From: Vicia villosa
Taxonomy: Eukaryota; Streptophyta; Magnoliopsida; Fabales; Fabaceae
NCBI RefSeq assembly: GCF_029867415.1
Contig: NC_081186.1
Span: 30,073,915 to 30,137,914 of the forward strand
Length of the DNA: 64,000 nt
Direction: 5' to 3'
Notes under the pieces: generated by a model
Databases searched by the model: none
Seen by the model: only the letters and a program-made list of their open reading frames with translations
What the model was told of the DNA's origin: nothing
Part shown: positions 1 to 13,200 of the stretch, piece by piece
Layout: every line of letters begins with the position of its first letter
How positions within the stretch are numbered: position 1 is the stretch's first letter
Translations under genes and position numbers: made by a program

Positions 1-1307
1 CTGTGTGCTGACTATTTGCTTTTGCTTTGCCAGCTCGCTCGCGGGATCCTAGTTTACTTGCTCTCTTCGCTTTAATTTACGGATCATCATCCGTTTGGTA
101 TTGATTCCGTTTCATTTTATTTCTCTCGCACTTTATTGCTTTCTCGCATCATCCTTTAACATGAGAAGTAGGACTTTGACATGCATCTGGCCAAGTTCTC
201 GAAAGAGGCTCTGTTTTTGTTTGTGTGTTTACATTTGTGCTTTGCGGCAGGGAGTCACGGTGTAATAAGTCCTATATGGCACTCCGTTAAGTCCTCATGG
301 AAGGCACGCGGAAAGGGTTAGAAATCAACCCCCGCCTAGTCTCATCGAGTCTGTTCATTATGCACACGCTACGCGTGGCTCGCTTCTGAACTAGCACAAG
401 ATCTTGTTATCGAGTATGTCAGGAAAAGGGTTCATGCAGCCGGACCCCCGCATTCCTATAGCTCGCGTCGCTCGATGTTGATGCTCGGTGTATGCACGCA
501 CCATTTTCCTTTCCGATCCGTGATGGCTTGGTTGCTGAGAGGGACCCGCTCCTCTTGTCTATGGCCCGATTATTTTCACGAGGTCTAATACTTGGTTGAC
601 TCGGGTGATTCGCTCCCCTTGGCTATGGCGGGACCTCTTTTCTACCACTCGGCCAGTGCCGTTGGTTTTGTTTGCTTTACGAGCGGAGCTCATTTGTGTG
701 ATATTCTTGTGTGCTTCCCCTTTTCCTCGTAGGTTGCTAGTTTAGTTTAGACTTGTACCCTTTGTATGATAACATTAGGTAGCAAGCTTTCCCCCTTCAG
801 CTTAGGTCTTCCTCATGCATTCTTTAAATCACAAACCACACTCTGTGATTTTTTTTCTTAAGAGCTTGTTATTTCCGCTCCATTCCCAAGCATAAGTCTC
901 CAAAGGTCGAGCAGCGGAGTGTGAATGTAACTCGTTCACCTAAAAAACACAAAACAAACAGAAACTAGTTAGCCGAGCTACGGAAGCTCTGATTCTGCAA
1001 AACAGATACGTAGGCAGCGGGGTAGGGCCCGTGCGAGCACAATCCTTTCTTTTCCCTACATTCTGCATTCATTTTAGTCCAAATTAGAGTAGATTTGTTA
1101 CACACCCATAGATTTAGACACTAGCATGGATACTATCTAGTACGATGGGCGCGAGGGGTGCTAATACCTTTCCCTCGCGTAACCGACTCCCTTACCCTTT
1201 TTCTCTGGTCGTGAGACCGGTGTTTTGTTTTGTGGTTTTCTGGCATTCCCTTCCTTTTCAGGATAAATATGTTAGTGGCGACTCTGTTAATTTTCCCGGT
1301 AGCGACA
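1..1307 (+). repeat. 5' LTR of element A (3' part only)
   Basis: Bases 1-741 are collinear with 13014-13751 and bases about 930-1307 with 17194-17564. The LTR ends in GGTAGCGACA two bases before the primer site. Bases 742-925 have no counterpart in the 3' LTR, where a different LTR family is present. Confidence 0.85.
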
Positions 1308-1309
1308 AC

Positions 1310-1328
1310 TGGCGACTCTGCTGGGGAC
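1310..1328 (+). other. Primer binding site, tRNA-Arg type
   Basis: TGGCGACTCTGCTGGGGAC lies two bases after the LTR end. It is complementary, with small mismatches, to the 3' end of plant tRNA-Arg including CCA. tRNA-Arg priming is characteristic of Ogre elements. Confidence 0.8.
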
Positions 1329-2448
1329 GTCTCGACCTATTGCGGGTCCGGACTTAGCGATTCAATCCTAGCGCTTGTGTGTTTATCTTTGGGGTGTTTT
1401 ATTGCTTTGCATATTTACCTGTTTGCATTGCATTCTATGTACGCTTTTACTTTTTTGCATCATATTCTGGACTGGCTGGATCTCTGTCTGTTGGGTGGGT
1501 GTTTCAAGAGGTAAAAGGCCCAATACCCAGGCTATGTGTGAACCATAGGAACCCTAGGATAGAGTGGGAGCATGGTTTGTCTCGAGGTGAAAGCCTCGGG
1601 ATGGATTATGTGACCACGAGCAGAGTAGTGGTTTCAAACGGAGGTATTATCGTCACCAGCATCCGCGCTGTGATGATGCTTACCTTCGGGCGGACCGTAT
1701 ACTACGTTTCATGACCTTACCTTGGCCTAGATTTTACCCGTGAGTGGGGCGGGAATGAATGATCATATAACAGGTACATTGTTGGTTATCGCTGTTCTCG
1801 TTCGTGGGTTACCGCTGTTCTCGTTCGTGGGTTACCGTTGAGCTTGTTCAAGTGTACTATTGGTTCATGTTCGTGGGGTACTATGGTTCTTGTTCGAGTG
1901 GTAATCTATGTTCTATTCCAGTGTGTTGGTGACTATATGTTCTGGTTCCGATGGTAACTTGTTCCGTTGGTGACTTGTGGATTGTGTGGTGGTCTGAAAC
2001 TATACCGAACCTTTGAACTTGTGCTGTGTGATCTCTCGGCATCCCAGATATATCCAGTATTGTGGTTCCCACCACTTTGCATCATTGCATATTTACTTGT
2101 GAAAAAATTATGTACAAAAAATAACTAGCATACATGTTCCTTCCATTTCCAAGGAATCGTATCTTAAAGCCTCGTGTCGAGCTTTTCCATCTCTTGCTTG
2201 TCAAAAATCAAAACACGAGGATTCCTTGGAAATCGAATGAACATGGCATTGCATTCATATCGTGCATCTCATACATTTCATGCATAACAGCTGTTCAGGA
2301 TTGAGAATTTCTTATTCAGACTTGTTATTCTCTCATCGGACTTAGAAACTTGATTTGTTCTTGTTGTGTGCTCAAAGATCGGTCATGGAGCTTTGTGGGG
2401 TGACAGAGATGAAAGCTCAGTTGGGGTTTTTTATGAAGACATGCAAGT
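1329..2448 (+). other. Noncoding 5' leader of element A
   Basis: About 1.1 kb with no supported protein. It contains short direct repeats of a GTTCTCGTTCGTGGGTTACC-like word at about 1790-1840 and a large imperfect inverted repeat at 2133-2245. A short open frame starts at an ATG near 2385 and runs into the solo LTR at 2449. It could be the remnant of an Ogre leader or gag frame, but this is a guess. Confidence 0.5.
2133..2245. repeat. Imperfect inverted repeat (stem-loop)
   Basis: Arms 2133-2157 and 2221-2245 match as inverted repeats at 23 of 25 positions. An inner 8-bp stem pairs 2170-2177 with 2213-2220, leaving a loop of about 35 nt and a 12-nt bulge on the left side. It sits in the untranslated leader downstream of the primer site. 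Confidence 0.75.
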
Positions 2449-4256
2449 TGTAACACCCCATAATTTCAGTTTATTAATTTAATTTGGATTTAAATTAAAT
2501 AATTGGAATTTTAGTATTTTAATAGGATTTAATTGGAAAATGATGGAGTAAGAGCTATTGGGCTTATGGTGTGATGTTAGTAAAAAAGAGGTGCTAATTA
2601 GTTAGCCCTTTTACTAAGTTGTGATATTTTATTTTATTTTATTTTCATAAAATAAGAAAAAAGAACCATTTGGAGAGAAAGGAAGAACACGTGAAAAGGG
2701 CAAGAGAAGAGAAAGAGGCAAGAATGTGGAACCGGAAGGAGAACATTCAAGAGAATCATCGAGGTAAGGGGGGACTCTTCCTTTTAGTATCTCTTATGTG
2801 GTCTTAGGTAATAGGTAGATTGATGTATGGTTTGATTCAATTAGATATTGGGATTGTTAGGTTAGGGTGTTCTAATTGGATTGAATTGATGATAATTGTG
2901 TGAACTATTTGGTTAATAATGCCTTTAAATGATGTTTTGTGGTGTATAATTGAATATATGATGATTATATGCCTGTATGTGATGTCTGGAATCGTTTTTG
3001 GGTGAAAAGAAGGTGAAATCGCAGGGTCTGTCGCAGACTTGGGGTTTGCTGAAATCGCAGGTCCACTGAGCGGAGGTCCCAACGTTGTTTGCTTCGGTTG
3101 GACGTCGCTAGTGGTCCCCTGAGCGGAGGTCTGAAGGATTCGCTTCTGTCTTGCTTCGCTGAGCGAACTTTGCTGTGTGTGAATATTTCTAAAACTTTAA
3201 AATAACGTATCTTTTGATCCGTGTATCATTTCTTAGTGTTGTTTTGAGCGTTGTGCAAGTAATTAAATGTTTTATATGACGAATGATGAATATGGGCGGT
3301 GGCCGACTTTATTTCTTTAAAACTCGATTTAATTACTTGATGAGAATTGAACATTGTGTGCATATGAGATAGGTGTGACAATGTGTTTGATGTGATGATG
3401 AATTGATTGTGATTATTATTATGATTGTGATGAATGCATGAATATTTGAATGATTTTGAAAACATGTACATACTATTTCGGTGATGTGGTATTGAGATGA
3501 ATTGTTCATCGTGATTCGGTGATGTTTTAAGTATGTTATGTGTGTTTCATTCATTCATATGCATTTGATGTTGGATCCCGGTGATGTTTTGGATCGTTGG
3601 TGGACATATTTCCCATTGTGCGAAAATTGTGTCGGTGGGCCGTATCTCGATGAGGCATAGATCGGTTAGGTGGGTTGATTCCACGGTTTATTGGTACCAC
3701 ATACTTAGTGTCAGTTGTGTCATATGCATTTTGTCATAACATGATTGTATGGATTTCTGTGTTATGTATTGTAATCTATTATTGTGTGAATCTGAATATG
3801 TATAATTGGGTGAACGATATATTATGATGCTTGTTATTTATAGATTGCATAATATTTACTAATTGAGAATGAGACTCCCCCTTACACGTTGTCATTTTGA
3901 GATTGAGGAGTAGCGGCATTAGTGCTCGGTGAGGATGACTCGTAGAGTTTATCCGTTTATGTCGGGTCGTGTCGGTCATGCTCTGATCTGTAACACTGGG
4001 GAACGATAGTTTTTAGAGTTTTCATGAGATTACTCTATTTTAATTGGCGATGAATTGTGTTTCCGTTTAGTTGTATTTAACGATGTTCCTTATTCCGCTG
4101 TGTTAAACATGATTATGTTTTGGTGAATCGTTTCCTAATGAAGCATGACTTGACCATGGTTGGTTTAATTATTTTAAATAATTGTGACACCCTTGTGTGT
4201 ATGTTTTTACTCTGATTACTTTTTTAAATTGCCGCGGGGTTTAGAAGAGTGTTACA
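2449..4256 (+). mobile_element. Solo LTR, Ty3 chromovirus-like family
   Basis: A 1808-bp LTR starting TGTAACACCCC and ending GTGTTACA, flanked by the 5-bp duplication CAAGT (2444-2448 and 4257-4261). Its ends and general layout match the LTRs at 25916, 31343 and 54812, so it is the same broad family but a different subfamily. Its middle contains repeated CTGAGCGGAGGTC words (3065-3170). No interior remains, as expected after recombination between the two LTRs. Confidence 0.9.
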
Positions 4257-4261
4257 CAAGT

Positions 4262-6200
4262 TGTTACCCATGCTCAAGGATTCCTAGAAAGAAAAACTCA
4301 GGGAGCATCTCGTGGATCTCTTCCACGGCCTGTCGGTTTCTGAAGCTCCTCGTCAGCGGCTATTCTCCTTTTTTCTCGTGAATTCAAGGGGTATGTTCTT
4401 AGCAAAGACAAAAGAGGACCGAAAGACAAATCTATCTGACTCCCATGTCTTATCCTCATTTTCTTCCATGCTTGCTTTATTTGCAACTGGTTAAGCTCTG
4501 TATTGTGTGGATGTCTACAGGTTCTCTGCTTGATGACGATGACACTAGGTGTGAGTCCTATTCTAGGGCACCTGGTCATGATGTTATGATCTGCAAGTAT
4601 TCGAAGTTGCTTGGGGCTCCTGAATGAGGGATAAGCAAGACACTGTCTATCTTGAGCACTGCACCATTTGCATTGCTCGAATCCCTAAAGCATTACAAAT
4701 TCCATGTGACTTCGCCAGAATTTTCTGCTAGACAGTAATCAAGGGTGATTTGCAGGGAACACCTCTTATTCTCTAGGTTCTGCTCCACATCCTGAGTCAC
4801 CTCCTCTTCCTGGAGTTTCCTTGTCTGTAGCCTTCACTTGTCAACCGAGACGGAAAGAGTAAGAGAAACAAGCTGATGAGAATCATAATGCCTTGTATCC
4901 GAGTTACTTCCCTGCTTGTTGAAATTTCAGTTGGTTAAGATTCTAGCTTTGGGTCTTCCTCACCACAGTTAGATCTCGTGATTTCGATGACAATACTCGG
5001 TGTTTTCCATTCTCGGGGCACCTGATCATAATGTCAATCCTTATAAGGTGTTGAGGTACAAAGAATCCAGGACTTTCTTGATACAAAGATGTTTGAGTTT
5101 ATTCATATTGGTTTCTACTGGTCAATCCCATTTCATCTGCTGCAAGTAGAATGTTTGTTCTTTCTCAAGGAAGTAATTCATGAGAATCACTTGCAAGTGA
5201 TACTGCCAGAGGTTTCTTTCACAACAACTGTTGTGTGTTCCAAGTATTAACTTTGATAGCCAAGCGTCGGAGGTTATTGTTGTTCACCGATAGTAATACA
5301 AAGTTTCCTCCATTCATGATGGTGTTTACTGTTTCAGTAGCCATATTTAGGGCTCCCGACCGAGGGATAAGCAAGACTCCATGTTCTTGAGTTCGCATCA
5401 TTGGCAGCTCAAATCCCTAAAGCATTCACGAACTCCAGTAACTATATTTGGGGCTCCCGACTGAGGGATAAGCAAGACGCCTTGTATCTTGAGTTTGTGC
5501 ACCACTTGCATGGCTAAAATCCCTAAAATCTGGATACTTATAACTTCTGTATGACTTTGCCGAAATCTTCTTCCAGGAAGTAATCTGAAGTGTTCTGTAG
5601 GAACAGATGCTAACGCTTGATGTTTTCCACTCTAGGGGCACTTGGTTATTTGATTGAAGGTTGTCTGTCATTCAGAGACAGGGTACAAGACCTGATTGAC
5701 TCAAAGGCTATCACATTCGCACCTGAAGTCCAGAATTAAAGTTCTCATTTGACTTAGCGGATCTTCTGAAGCAATAAGTCCATACGAAGAGGATCTCCTC
5801 AACATTGGCAATTCCTAAATCATCATGCATGTTCATGCTTAAGCTTTCTTTTTTTGTGCAATACTGTTTGTATGTAAAACTTGTTTGTTTTTGAACTATA
5901 ATCATAATGCATTGGATATGTTTGTCTTGAAAAAATCCATTCGCTTTTGCTCTTATATGTTTTTCTATGCTTTTTATGATACTCAACTCTTGTTAACAAA
6001 ACACGATAACTCTGTAGGGAGAATGATGAACATAATACCAAGAAACTCAAATGGTATGCTTTTGAGTAGAACCTTGTTGATGATGTACAGGCATTGTTTC
6101 AAATCCCCAAAAAACGGAGATATAAGGGAGTGAAACCCTCGTTAACCCCTCTGAGCCTTTGAAGTAGGAGTTTCTTTTCTATAAAAAATTCCTCACATAA
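4262..6200 (+). other. Element A interior, noncoding with dispersed repeats
   Basis: No gag or pol similarity. A segment reading GGGATAAGCAAGAC, then ATCTTGAG, then ATCCCTAAA recurs at about 4613-4700, 5350-5430 and 5450-5530, and a related TTCTAGGGGCACCTGGTCAT word recurs nearby. This appears to be degenerate, diverged tandem duplication within the retrotransposon interior. Small open frames here are not supported as genes. Confidence 0.5.
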
Positions 6201-9130
6201 CCCAGGGGCGGGTAGTGTTCAGTTAACCTGATCGAGTATTCAAAATTCATCAGTAGCACACATACAAAGATACAATAATGGTTATCTTTCAGAAGTTTGA
6301 GGATAGTCAGATCCACAACGATTATCCCTCACCTCAGGAGGTCGAGACATCAAATTTATCCCTCACATCAGGAGGTCGAGACCAACATCAAAGCCGCTGT
6401 GGTTTATCCCTCACATCAGGAGGTCAAAATATGACGATACCACAATGGTAATTCTTCATCAATCAAGGACTCAGTCAGTCACAATCACTTCCAACAAATC
6501 AGAGATTCAGGATCACACGACTTGTTCAAAAAAGGAATGAATAAAAAAAAAAGAGAGCCCGCTAAGTCAACAACTTGAAAACTTGTGACTTAGGCAAAAG
6601 TTAGGGCATCCCGCTGGACTTCCAATTAAAAATTCAAAAGAATTTGTCCAGGCAAAAGTTAGGGAAACATAAAAAAAAGCAAAGCAAAAAACATGGATTA
6701 CAAAATAAAAGTCCTCATCAAAAGAACAAAGTCGTGTGATCAGACACCAAAAAATGAAAGATAAAGTGACTGCCGTGTCCAGAAGACCTCATTGACTCCT
6801 CAATCATCTCAAACTCCACTTGAAAGATGAATGCTCGCATCAAGTTAACTGAACTTAGGATTGGAGAACATCATGAAGTGGGTGGGCACCAAATAATTTG
6901 AGCCTAAAAATCTTTTTTTCTCAAACCGTGAACCTGACCACGTTACAACCCTTAAAAGTCCTAATTGAAGCAGGGTTAATTCAAAGGCATACTGTAACGA
7001 GAATACGGTAAACTGACTCCTAGGAGATTTGCTAAAACGCTTGAGTTGGTATCACACCATCTTTCTTTCATAAAAAATTCGATGTTACGACATCCTTTCA
7101 TAAAGTTTCTTTAAACTTCAAGACAAATATACTCTTTGCATTAGAATTATATTTCTCATAATAAACATTCTTTGCATATGAACAAGTGCTTGACATCAAG
7201 GAAGTTTCTATCATGAACATCAGATGAAAAGTTTTATCCTCCAGAAGGACATGTTGTCTTCAGAACTCCGTTGAGTAGAGGCAGCAATATTTCAAAACCC
7301 GATCACCCTCAGGGCCACAAAACCGTTTGATTACTCTATCGAGTAAGTTTTCAATCAATCTGAGGCAATCAGGTCAAGATTCGAAGAATCTCTCAAAGTT
7401 CTAAGCAATCAGGGGCATTCACCCAAGCACAATCGAAGCTATCTCTAATACAGGTCAAGCAAGGGCATGGTTCCAAAGTTCATGATACTAGGGCAGGTTG
7501 GCTATGACAGCACAAATATCAAAAAGTCCTAATGAGACGAATTTCTTCAAAGACGAATTTCTTCAAAGTCCTTACAGGCTGGGGCAACACACTATGCAGT
7601 GGCATTCCTTCCTCATCAGGAGGTGTTCGGTTTAAAGTTCAGGTGTGAGCTAAACAACTTATGAACTATAGAACCGTTAGGGTTGTCATCCTCAGCAGTC
7701 AGAAGCTGAAAGTCCAATACTTGTTGGCATCCTTACAATCAATGCATATTTGTAGAGCACTATGAAAGCCAATGCTTGTTTGGTCCCTTTGAAGTCAATA
7801 CTTGCTTGACCCTTTAAGCCCGCTTCCTAGTGGCACTCTCGGAAAATCAATGCCTGACTGATGCTCCGGCCGATGCATGTTTGGCATTCTTATCACTGCT
7901 TGCCTGTCAGCTTGTGAATCCATTGCTTGTTTTGAAGGTTTCAAAGCCAAAATGTCTGACAATCTGTTTGCTCTTGCATTTTCCCATTGTGGGTGAGCAT
8001 GGCTATCCTCTGTCTTATGAGGAAATCCCGTGAAGACTTCACTCTATATCCCGGGGCATTTTCATCTGTTTACCTCTCAGGTACATCCTTTCGAGTACAC
8101 TATGTCAGTACGTCGGCGGATTTAGATGAGTGAGAGATCATCATTCCACAGTCGAGTGCATCCAGATGAGGCTTCCTTTTGTTATAAGATTCTCATCTCC
8201 TCAGCAAAGCACATCTCAATGCAATCTCTATGCTTCAAAAGTCTTATTCCCCGGTGGAATGTCTTCTCCCCAGTAGAATCATGATTGAATGGTATCTGAT
8301 TCCCCATCAAGCTCTTAATGAGGTTCCTTGCCTAAATTCCTCATTTTCCCCAGTAGAACGTTTCTCTCCCCAACAGATTGATCTGTTTTCCCCAAGAGAG
8401 TCATCTTATTCCCTAGTGGAGTTGTCTTAACAAGAGGTTCTTATGCCGAGTTCCTTATCCCCAGCGGATTTCCTTATCTTTTCAGTGGACCATTACGCAG
8501 AAGTATTCACCTTCCCCACCGAGTCTTTCCTCAACAGAGATTCACAGGCATCCTCAACAGAATCTGTTTCCGTTAAGGATTTCCCCAGCAGAATGCGTCC
8601 TACACCAGCAAGTGGTACTCTCCATTCGAGTTGTCTCCATGACTTTCCATTTATCTCCACATCCCAGAGTGTCGAGAATTTGCTTCTCCTATGAAGTTGT
8701 CAAGGTATTCCCCAAGCAGTTGATTGGGAAGTTCATATCCCCAAGCATGATTTAGTCCCCAGCCAGAGCTCGCATCTAGATTTGATTGTCTCCAGCAAAT
8801 TTTCGATCCATCTTTTCCAGCTCGCAGTTTGTGACCCTTGGTCACACGTCTTGTCTTCCCCACAGAGTTCCATACTCTCTCCAGGACTTCTTGAGCAATT
8901 CAGTTCTCCTCCGCTGTCTCCCTATGTAGCGTCCGAATCATGCATCATTCACATTGCATTCTCTAAGCGTGTAGCATTTCCATCATCGGAATACTACTCC
9001 ATAAACAACATTCATACATACATCATGCATAAATCATGTCTGTTCTTTCTACAGGAAAGTTATCAAGTCTCAAAATGCCTCCCTGAGAGCAATTCGCCTA
9101 ATCATTACAGGCGCTTATCCTGATGTCCAA
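6200..9130 (+). other. Element A interior, 3' untranslated-type region
   Basis: Noncoding. A word reading TTATCCCTCACATCAGGAGG is repeated at 6325-6425, and a CCCCAGTAGAA/CCCAGCAGAAT word recurs through 8245-8600. The segment 7050-7420 is similar, in the opposite orientation, to 62240-62590 in element E, which shows that A and E belong to the same broad family. I see no coding region. Confidence 0.5.
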
Positions 9131-9139
9131 ATCAGATGA

Positions 9140-10110
9140 ATTTTGTCTCCCTCTCCCTGACATTGTCAGACCAGATGAAAGCCATTCTTATTCCCGATGT
9201 CCCCAGATCGGTTGAAGATATCTGTTCCTATCCTATTATCCAGATTAGTTGAAGGAATCGCCTATGGATCTCCCCAGATCTTTCGAAGGAGCTAGCCCAC
9301 TGATGCCTCAGGTCAGTTGGAGATATCTCTTGATGATTTATTTCATCAGAAGAGGACTGTCTATTATTCCTGATATCGCCAGGTCAATTGAAGACACTCC
9401 TATTCCCGATGTCCCCAGATCGGTTAAGGATATTTGTTCTTATCCTGAAATTCAGTTCAGTTGAAAGAACTGCCTCCGAATCTCTAAGATCTTTCGAAGG
9501 AGCAAGCCCTCTGATGCCCCAGATTAGTCGGAAGTATCCATCCCCTGACAATTTAGTTCGTTCAGAAGAAGATATGTCTGCTCAGTCTTGATGTCCACAG
9601 ATCAGTTAAAGACAATCTTGATTCCCGATGCCCCCAGATCGGTTGAGGAGGTCCATTTTCTTCCTGATGCCCCCAGATTAGTAGAAGGCACAATCCTGAT
9701 GTTTCCGATTAGTTGAGGACTTCCACCCACCTGATGATTTATTTTCGTCAGAAGAAGACTTGCTTGCTCAGTCCTGATGTCCCTAGATCAGTTGAAAGCA
9801 TTCTTTAAAATTCCCGATGCCCCCAGATCGGTTGAGGATATCCCTTTCCTTCCTGATGCCCCCAGATCAGTAGAAGGACACATTCCTGATGGTTCCGATC
9901 GGTTGAGGATGTCCACCCACGTGACGATTTATTTTCGTCAGAAGAAAACATGTCTGCTCAGTCCTGATGTCCCCAGATCAGTTGAAGACATTCTTATTTC
10001 CGATATTCAGATCGGCCAAAGACGTCTGTTTCGCTGTGATATCCAGATCAACCGAAGATGTCGACCTTCTCTTGGTGCCCAGACCAATTGAAGTTTTTCC
10101 CTCAGCAATG
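9140..10110 (+). repeat. Higher-order tandem repeat in the 3' interior of element A
   Basis: Units of roughly 35-60 bp built on CCCCAGATCGGTTGAAGA recur throughout. A larger period is visible: the word TGCTCAGTC starts at 9579, 9765 and 9955, giving higher-order units of 186 and 190 bp. The array lies just before the purine tract and 3' LTR. Known biology: this part of Tat-lineage elements is hypervariable and has been proposed as a source of satellite DNA. Confidence 0.75.
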
Positions 10111-10252
10111 GGGTTTCCTGGTCTTGCTTGTTGCAAGTGTGGGTCAGTTAATTATCAAGAGCGCAAATTTTCGAGTTCAATCTAGTATTCAATCTCCTTC
10201 CACCTCAACGGTTCGAAACTCTCGTTTCTCGCTCATCAAGTTCAAGAAGTTT

Positions 10253-10265
10253 GAGTAGGGGCAGC
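10253..10265 (+). other. Polypurine tract of element A
   Basis: The purine-rich GAGTAGGGGCAGC directly precedes the 3' LTR start TGTTGCACCCC, the expected position of the plus-strand primer. Confidence 0.7.
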
Positions 10266-13200
10266 TGTTGCACCCCAAAATTTGCCCTCTTTATTTGAGC
10301 TATAAGTTATCCAAGACGTTTATTTCGTCGTTCGAAATTAAAGGAAAAAACAATAAAGAGTTCTTGAGGTTTTAAGGAAGCGCGATGTGAAAAATGGTTT
10401 AAATAGTGAAAAAACGAGAAAATTCGCAAGTCTTAGTGAGAAGGTGATATGAGCTGAGTTCTCACTAGGCCCTGACTGTTTCGACAATATCTACAACTTT
10501 CGTGTTCGGCTCGAAAGTCAATTCTTTGAGGAAGGTTGTCAGATTTGCAAATTACTTGAGATTTCACAATGAAAAATGGTGCTGAATGTAGGGTTTTGGG
10601 CCTCAGAAAATTCATATCTCACAATCCGCTCGTCGGATTTGCTCGAAAAATTAACTGGAGCTCCGTGCCATCATTACTAAGATTTCATATGTTCGGACCA
10701 AAGACCAATTATGCACTGAAAATTTCCACCATTTTTATGAACGCCGTAATCTTTCGGTAACAAGTGGGTTTTCGGGTATGTCATGCCAAGTTCGAAAATT
10801 CATAAATTCTTCGATTTTTATCGTATGAAGTCCATTCTTGCGGCATTTTCTCAGAAATTTCGTTAGCTTCGATTCTTCTTCACACATGCTTGTTCAGATT
10901 TCGAGCCGAAGATGGAGTTTTATCGAGTTCTTTGAGCGGTACTCACAAAATTCTGCACAGTCGCGCCTGATGAATCGACCTTTCTCGTCATTCAAACGCG
11001 CGTAATTTCTTCATCGCTTATCGGATTGAGACGATTCTCGCGGCGACGAGTCACGAAGTTGGTCATCTCCATAATGCCATTGGTTTCGTTCCGTAATTCA
11101 GAGCCCAACCGAGTTTCCTCGAAAACGAGTCAAAAAAGAGATAATTAAGGGCGTTTTGGACGTTTCACCATTCACACTATAGAAGTTATTTTCCTTCACA
11201 TTCTCTCATATCTTCACTAGTCAAAAACACTTTCTCTCAATTCTCTCTCAATTCTCATAGATCAAAACCACAAATTCTATAAAACTTTCATCAATCTTCA
11301 TGAACATTCATTGATCTTCATCAAATTCAAGAACAACATGGATTGAAGATCAAGATCTCGAGTTCGAATTATCCTCTCTCTCCACACTCTTGTGCGCCTC
11401 ACCCCCTTCTCATCTCTCGGATTCGCGTTCGTGTTCGTGTCGTGTTCGCGTCGTGTTCGTGTTCATCAGATCTCATTTTCTTCATTTGATTTGGTAAATT
11501 TACTATAAACCTTGTTAGATCATCGATTTTGTTGCTTGATCCGAATTTATATGATAATTGATGATGATGTTTGATTGCCGATGGATATTTTTGATAATTG
11601 ATGATAATAATCGCTTGCTGTTTGAATGATTCATGTGGATATTGCTTAATTGGTTCAAAGGTAAGAATTATATGTGGTGTGTGTTGATAATTGTTGATGT
11701 TGTTCTTGAATTCAAAATTAGCACATAATATGTTTGTTGAATTGAGTGTGAGAAGTGATTTTGACTATAATTTGTGGTATATTGAGTGGTGTTATTGTGG
11801 TTGCTAATCGATGATGCTAATTCATGGTTTTATGTTGATTTAGTGACTTATCATGTCATTTCAATATGTGTTCAAGTGCTGGAACTTGTTGCTATACCAT
11901 GCTTGTCGCTTTCTTTCCGAGCTTTTACATAACGCGCGCGATACGCCGACTTTGCTAAAAAATGTCATATCTTTTGATTCGTGAGGAGTTTTTTTGACTT
12001 CTTTACATGTATCCGTACTAATTCGATGATTCTGAAGGTTTCCCCGTGAACAGAATTTTGATTCGGGAAATTTTTGGTCAATTTTGGAAGTTGTGACAGC
12101 AAGTGCGAAAATTAGCTTTTTGGACCGAAAATTGACCGAATCGACCGTTTTGCCGAGTCTGATTGCGTGGAAATCATCACCGAAAATTCTGATAAATAAT
12201 AACGTTTCATGCTGGAGCTTTATGTTGGTTTTAGGTGGCGTCTCAATGCGTTTTCTTGTTATGTAATGTTTGCCGTAAATAGACGTAATTTGTTCGATAT
12301 TGTGCTTTTACTATAACTCTTGAACCGTGTTGAATTTTTGCGAAAGTGAATAATGTTTATTGAGTAGAATAATGCTTCCGGAGCTGATGGTGAGGTTTAT
12401 TTTCGGTTTCGGCCGACTTTTTTTATCGTTTTCGCTATTTCCAGATTTCAAAAATCGTGCTTATGAGCCGATTTAATAAATTCTGACTCCGTATTTAAGT
12501 TCTTTGGCACGTTTCTAGCTTACCATAAAATTTTGGGTTAATTCTGACGAGTTTAGTTTTCATTGTTTTTACTCGGTTTCGCTGTTTCGGTGTATCGTTG
12601 TGCATGTAAATACTTGTTTTGACTTTCGTAGTTTCGGTATACATATTTGATTTGCTTTTGAATATTATCCCATGTTTCTTCTTATTTTCTTTTTTGATGC
12701 TTTCACTTTTCATTTCGTTATCCATTTCCGGTTTAGCTTATAACTCAATAACGCAATTCCGATTGCGATGTTTGTTATCTCTAACTCGTGTGCTAGTGTG
12801 CGAGGCTTTTGGACGGTCACCGATCAATGCTTATTATGTGAGTGTTCAGCTTTATTTGCGGAACACGATTTCATTCACTCCCTTCGTGTTCTCATTTTGG
12901 AGACACCTTTCTATTACTTTATATCTGCTTGTTTGGTTTGCTTGTTCCTCTTGCAGGTGTATTGTGATTATGCTCGACGTGCATGTCGACCTTTGTGTGC
13001 TTCCATGGCTAATTGGTGTACTGACTATTTGCTTTTGCTTTGCCAGCTCGCTCGCGGGATCCTAGTTTACTTGCTCTCTTCGCTTTAATTTACGGATCAT
13101 CATCCGTTTGGTATTGATTCCGTTTCATTTTATTTCTCTCGCACTTTATTGCTTTCTCGCATCATCCTTTAACATGAGAAGTAGGACTTAGACATGCATC

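Noticed and set aside
1145..1714. Overlapping frames of 70-111 codons spanning the LTR end and leader
   Set aside because: They cross the LTR/primer-site boundary and have no similarity to Ogre gag that I can recognise.
12619..13088. Two overlapping frames of 148 and 106 codons with hydrophobic composition
   Set aside because: They lie inside the element A LTR. The hydrophobic look comes from T-rich sequence, and the frames have no family resemblance.
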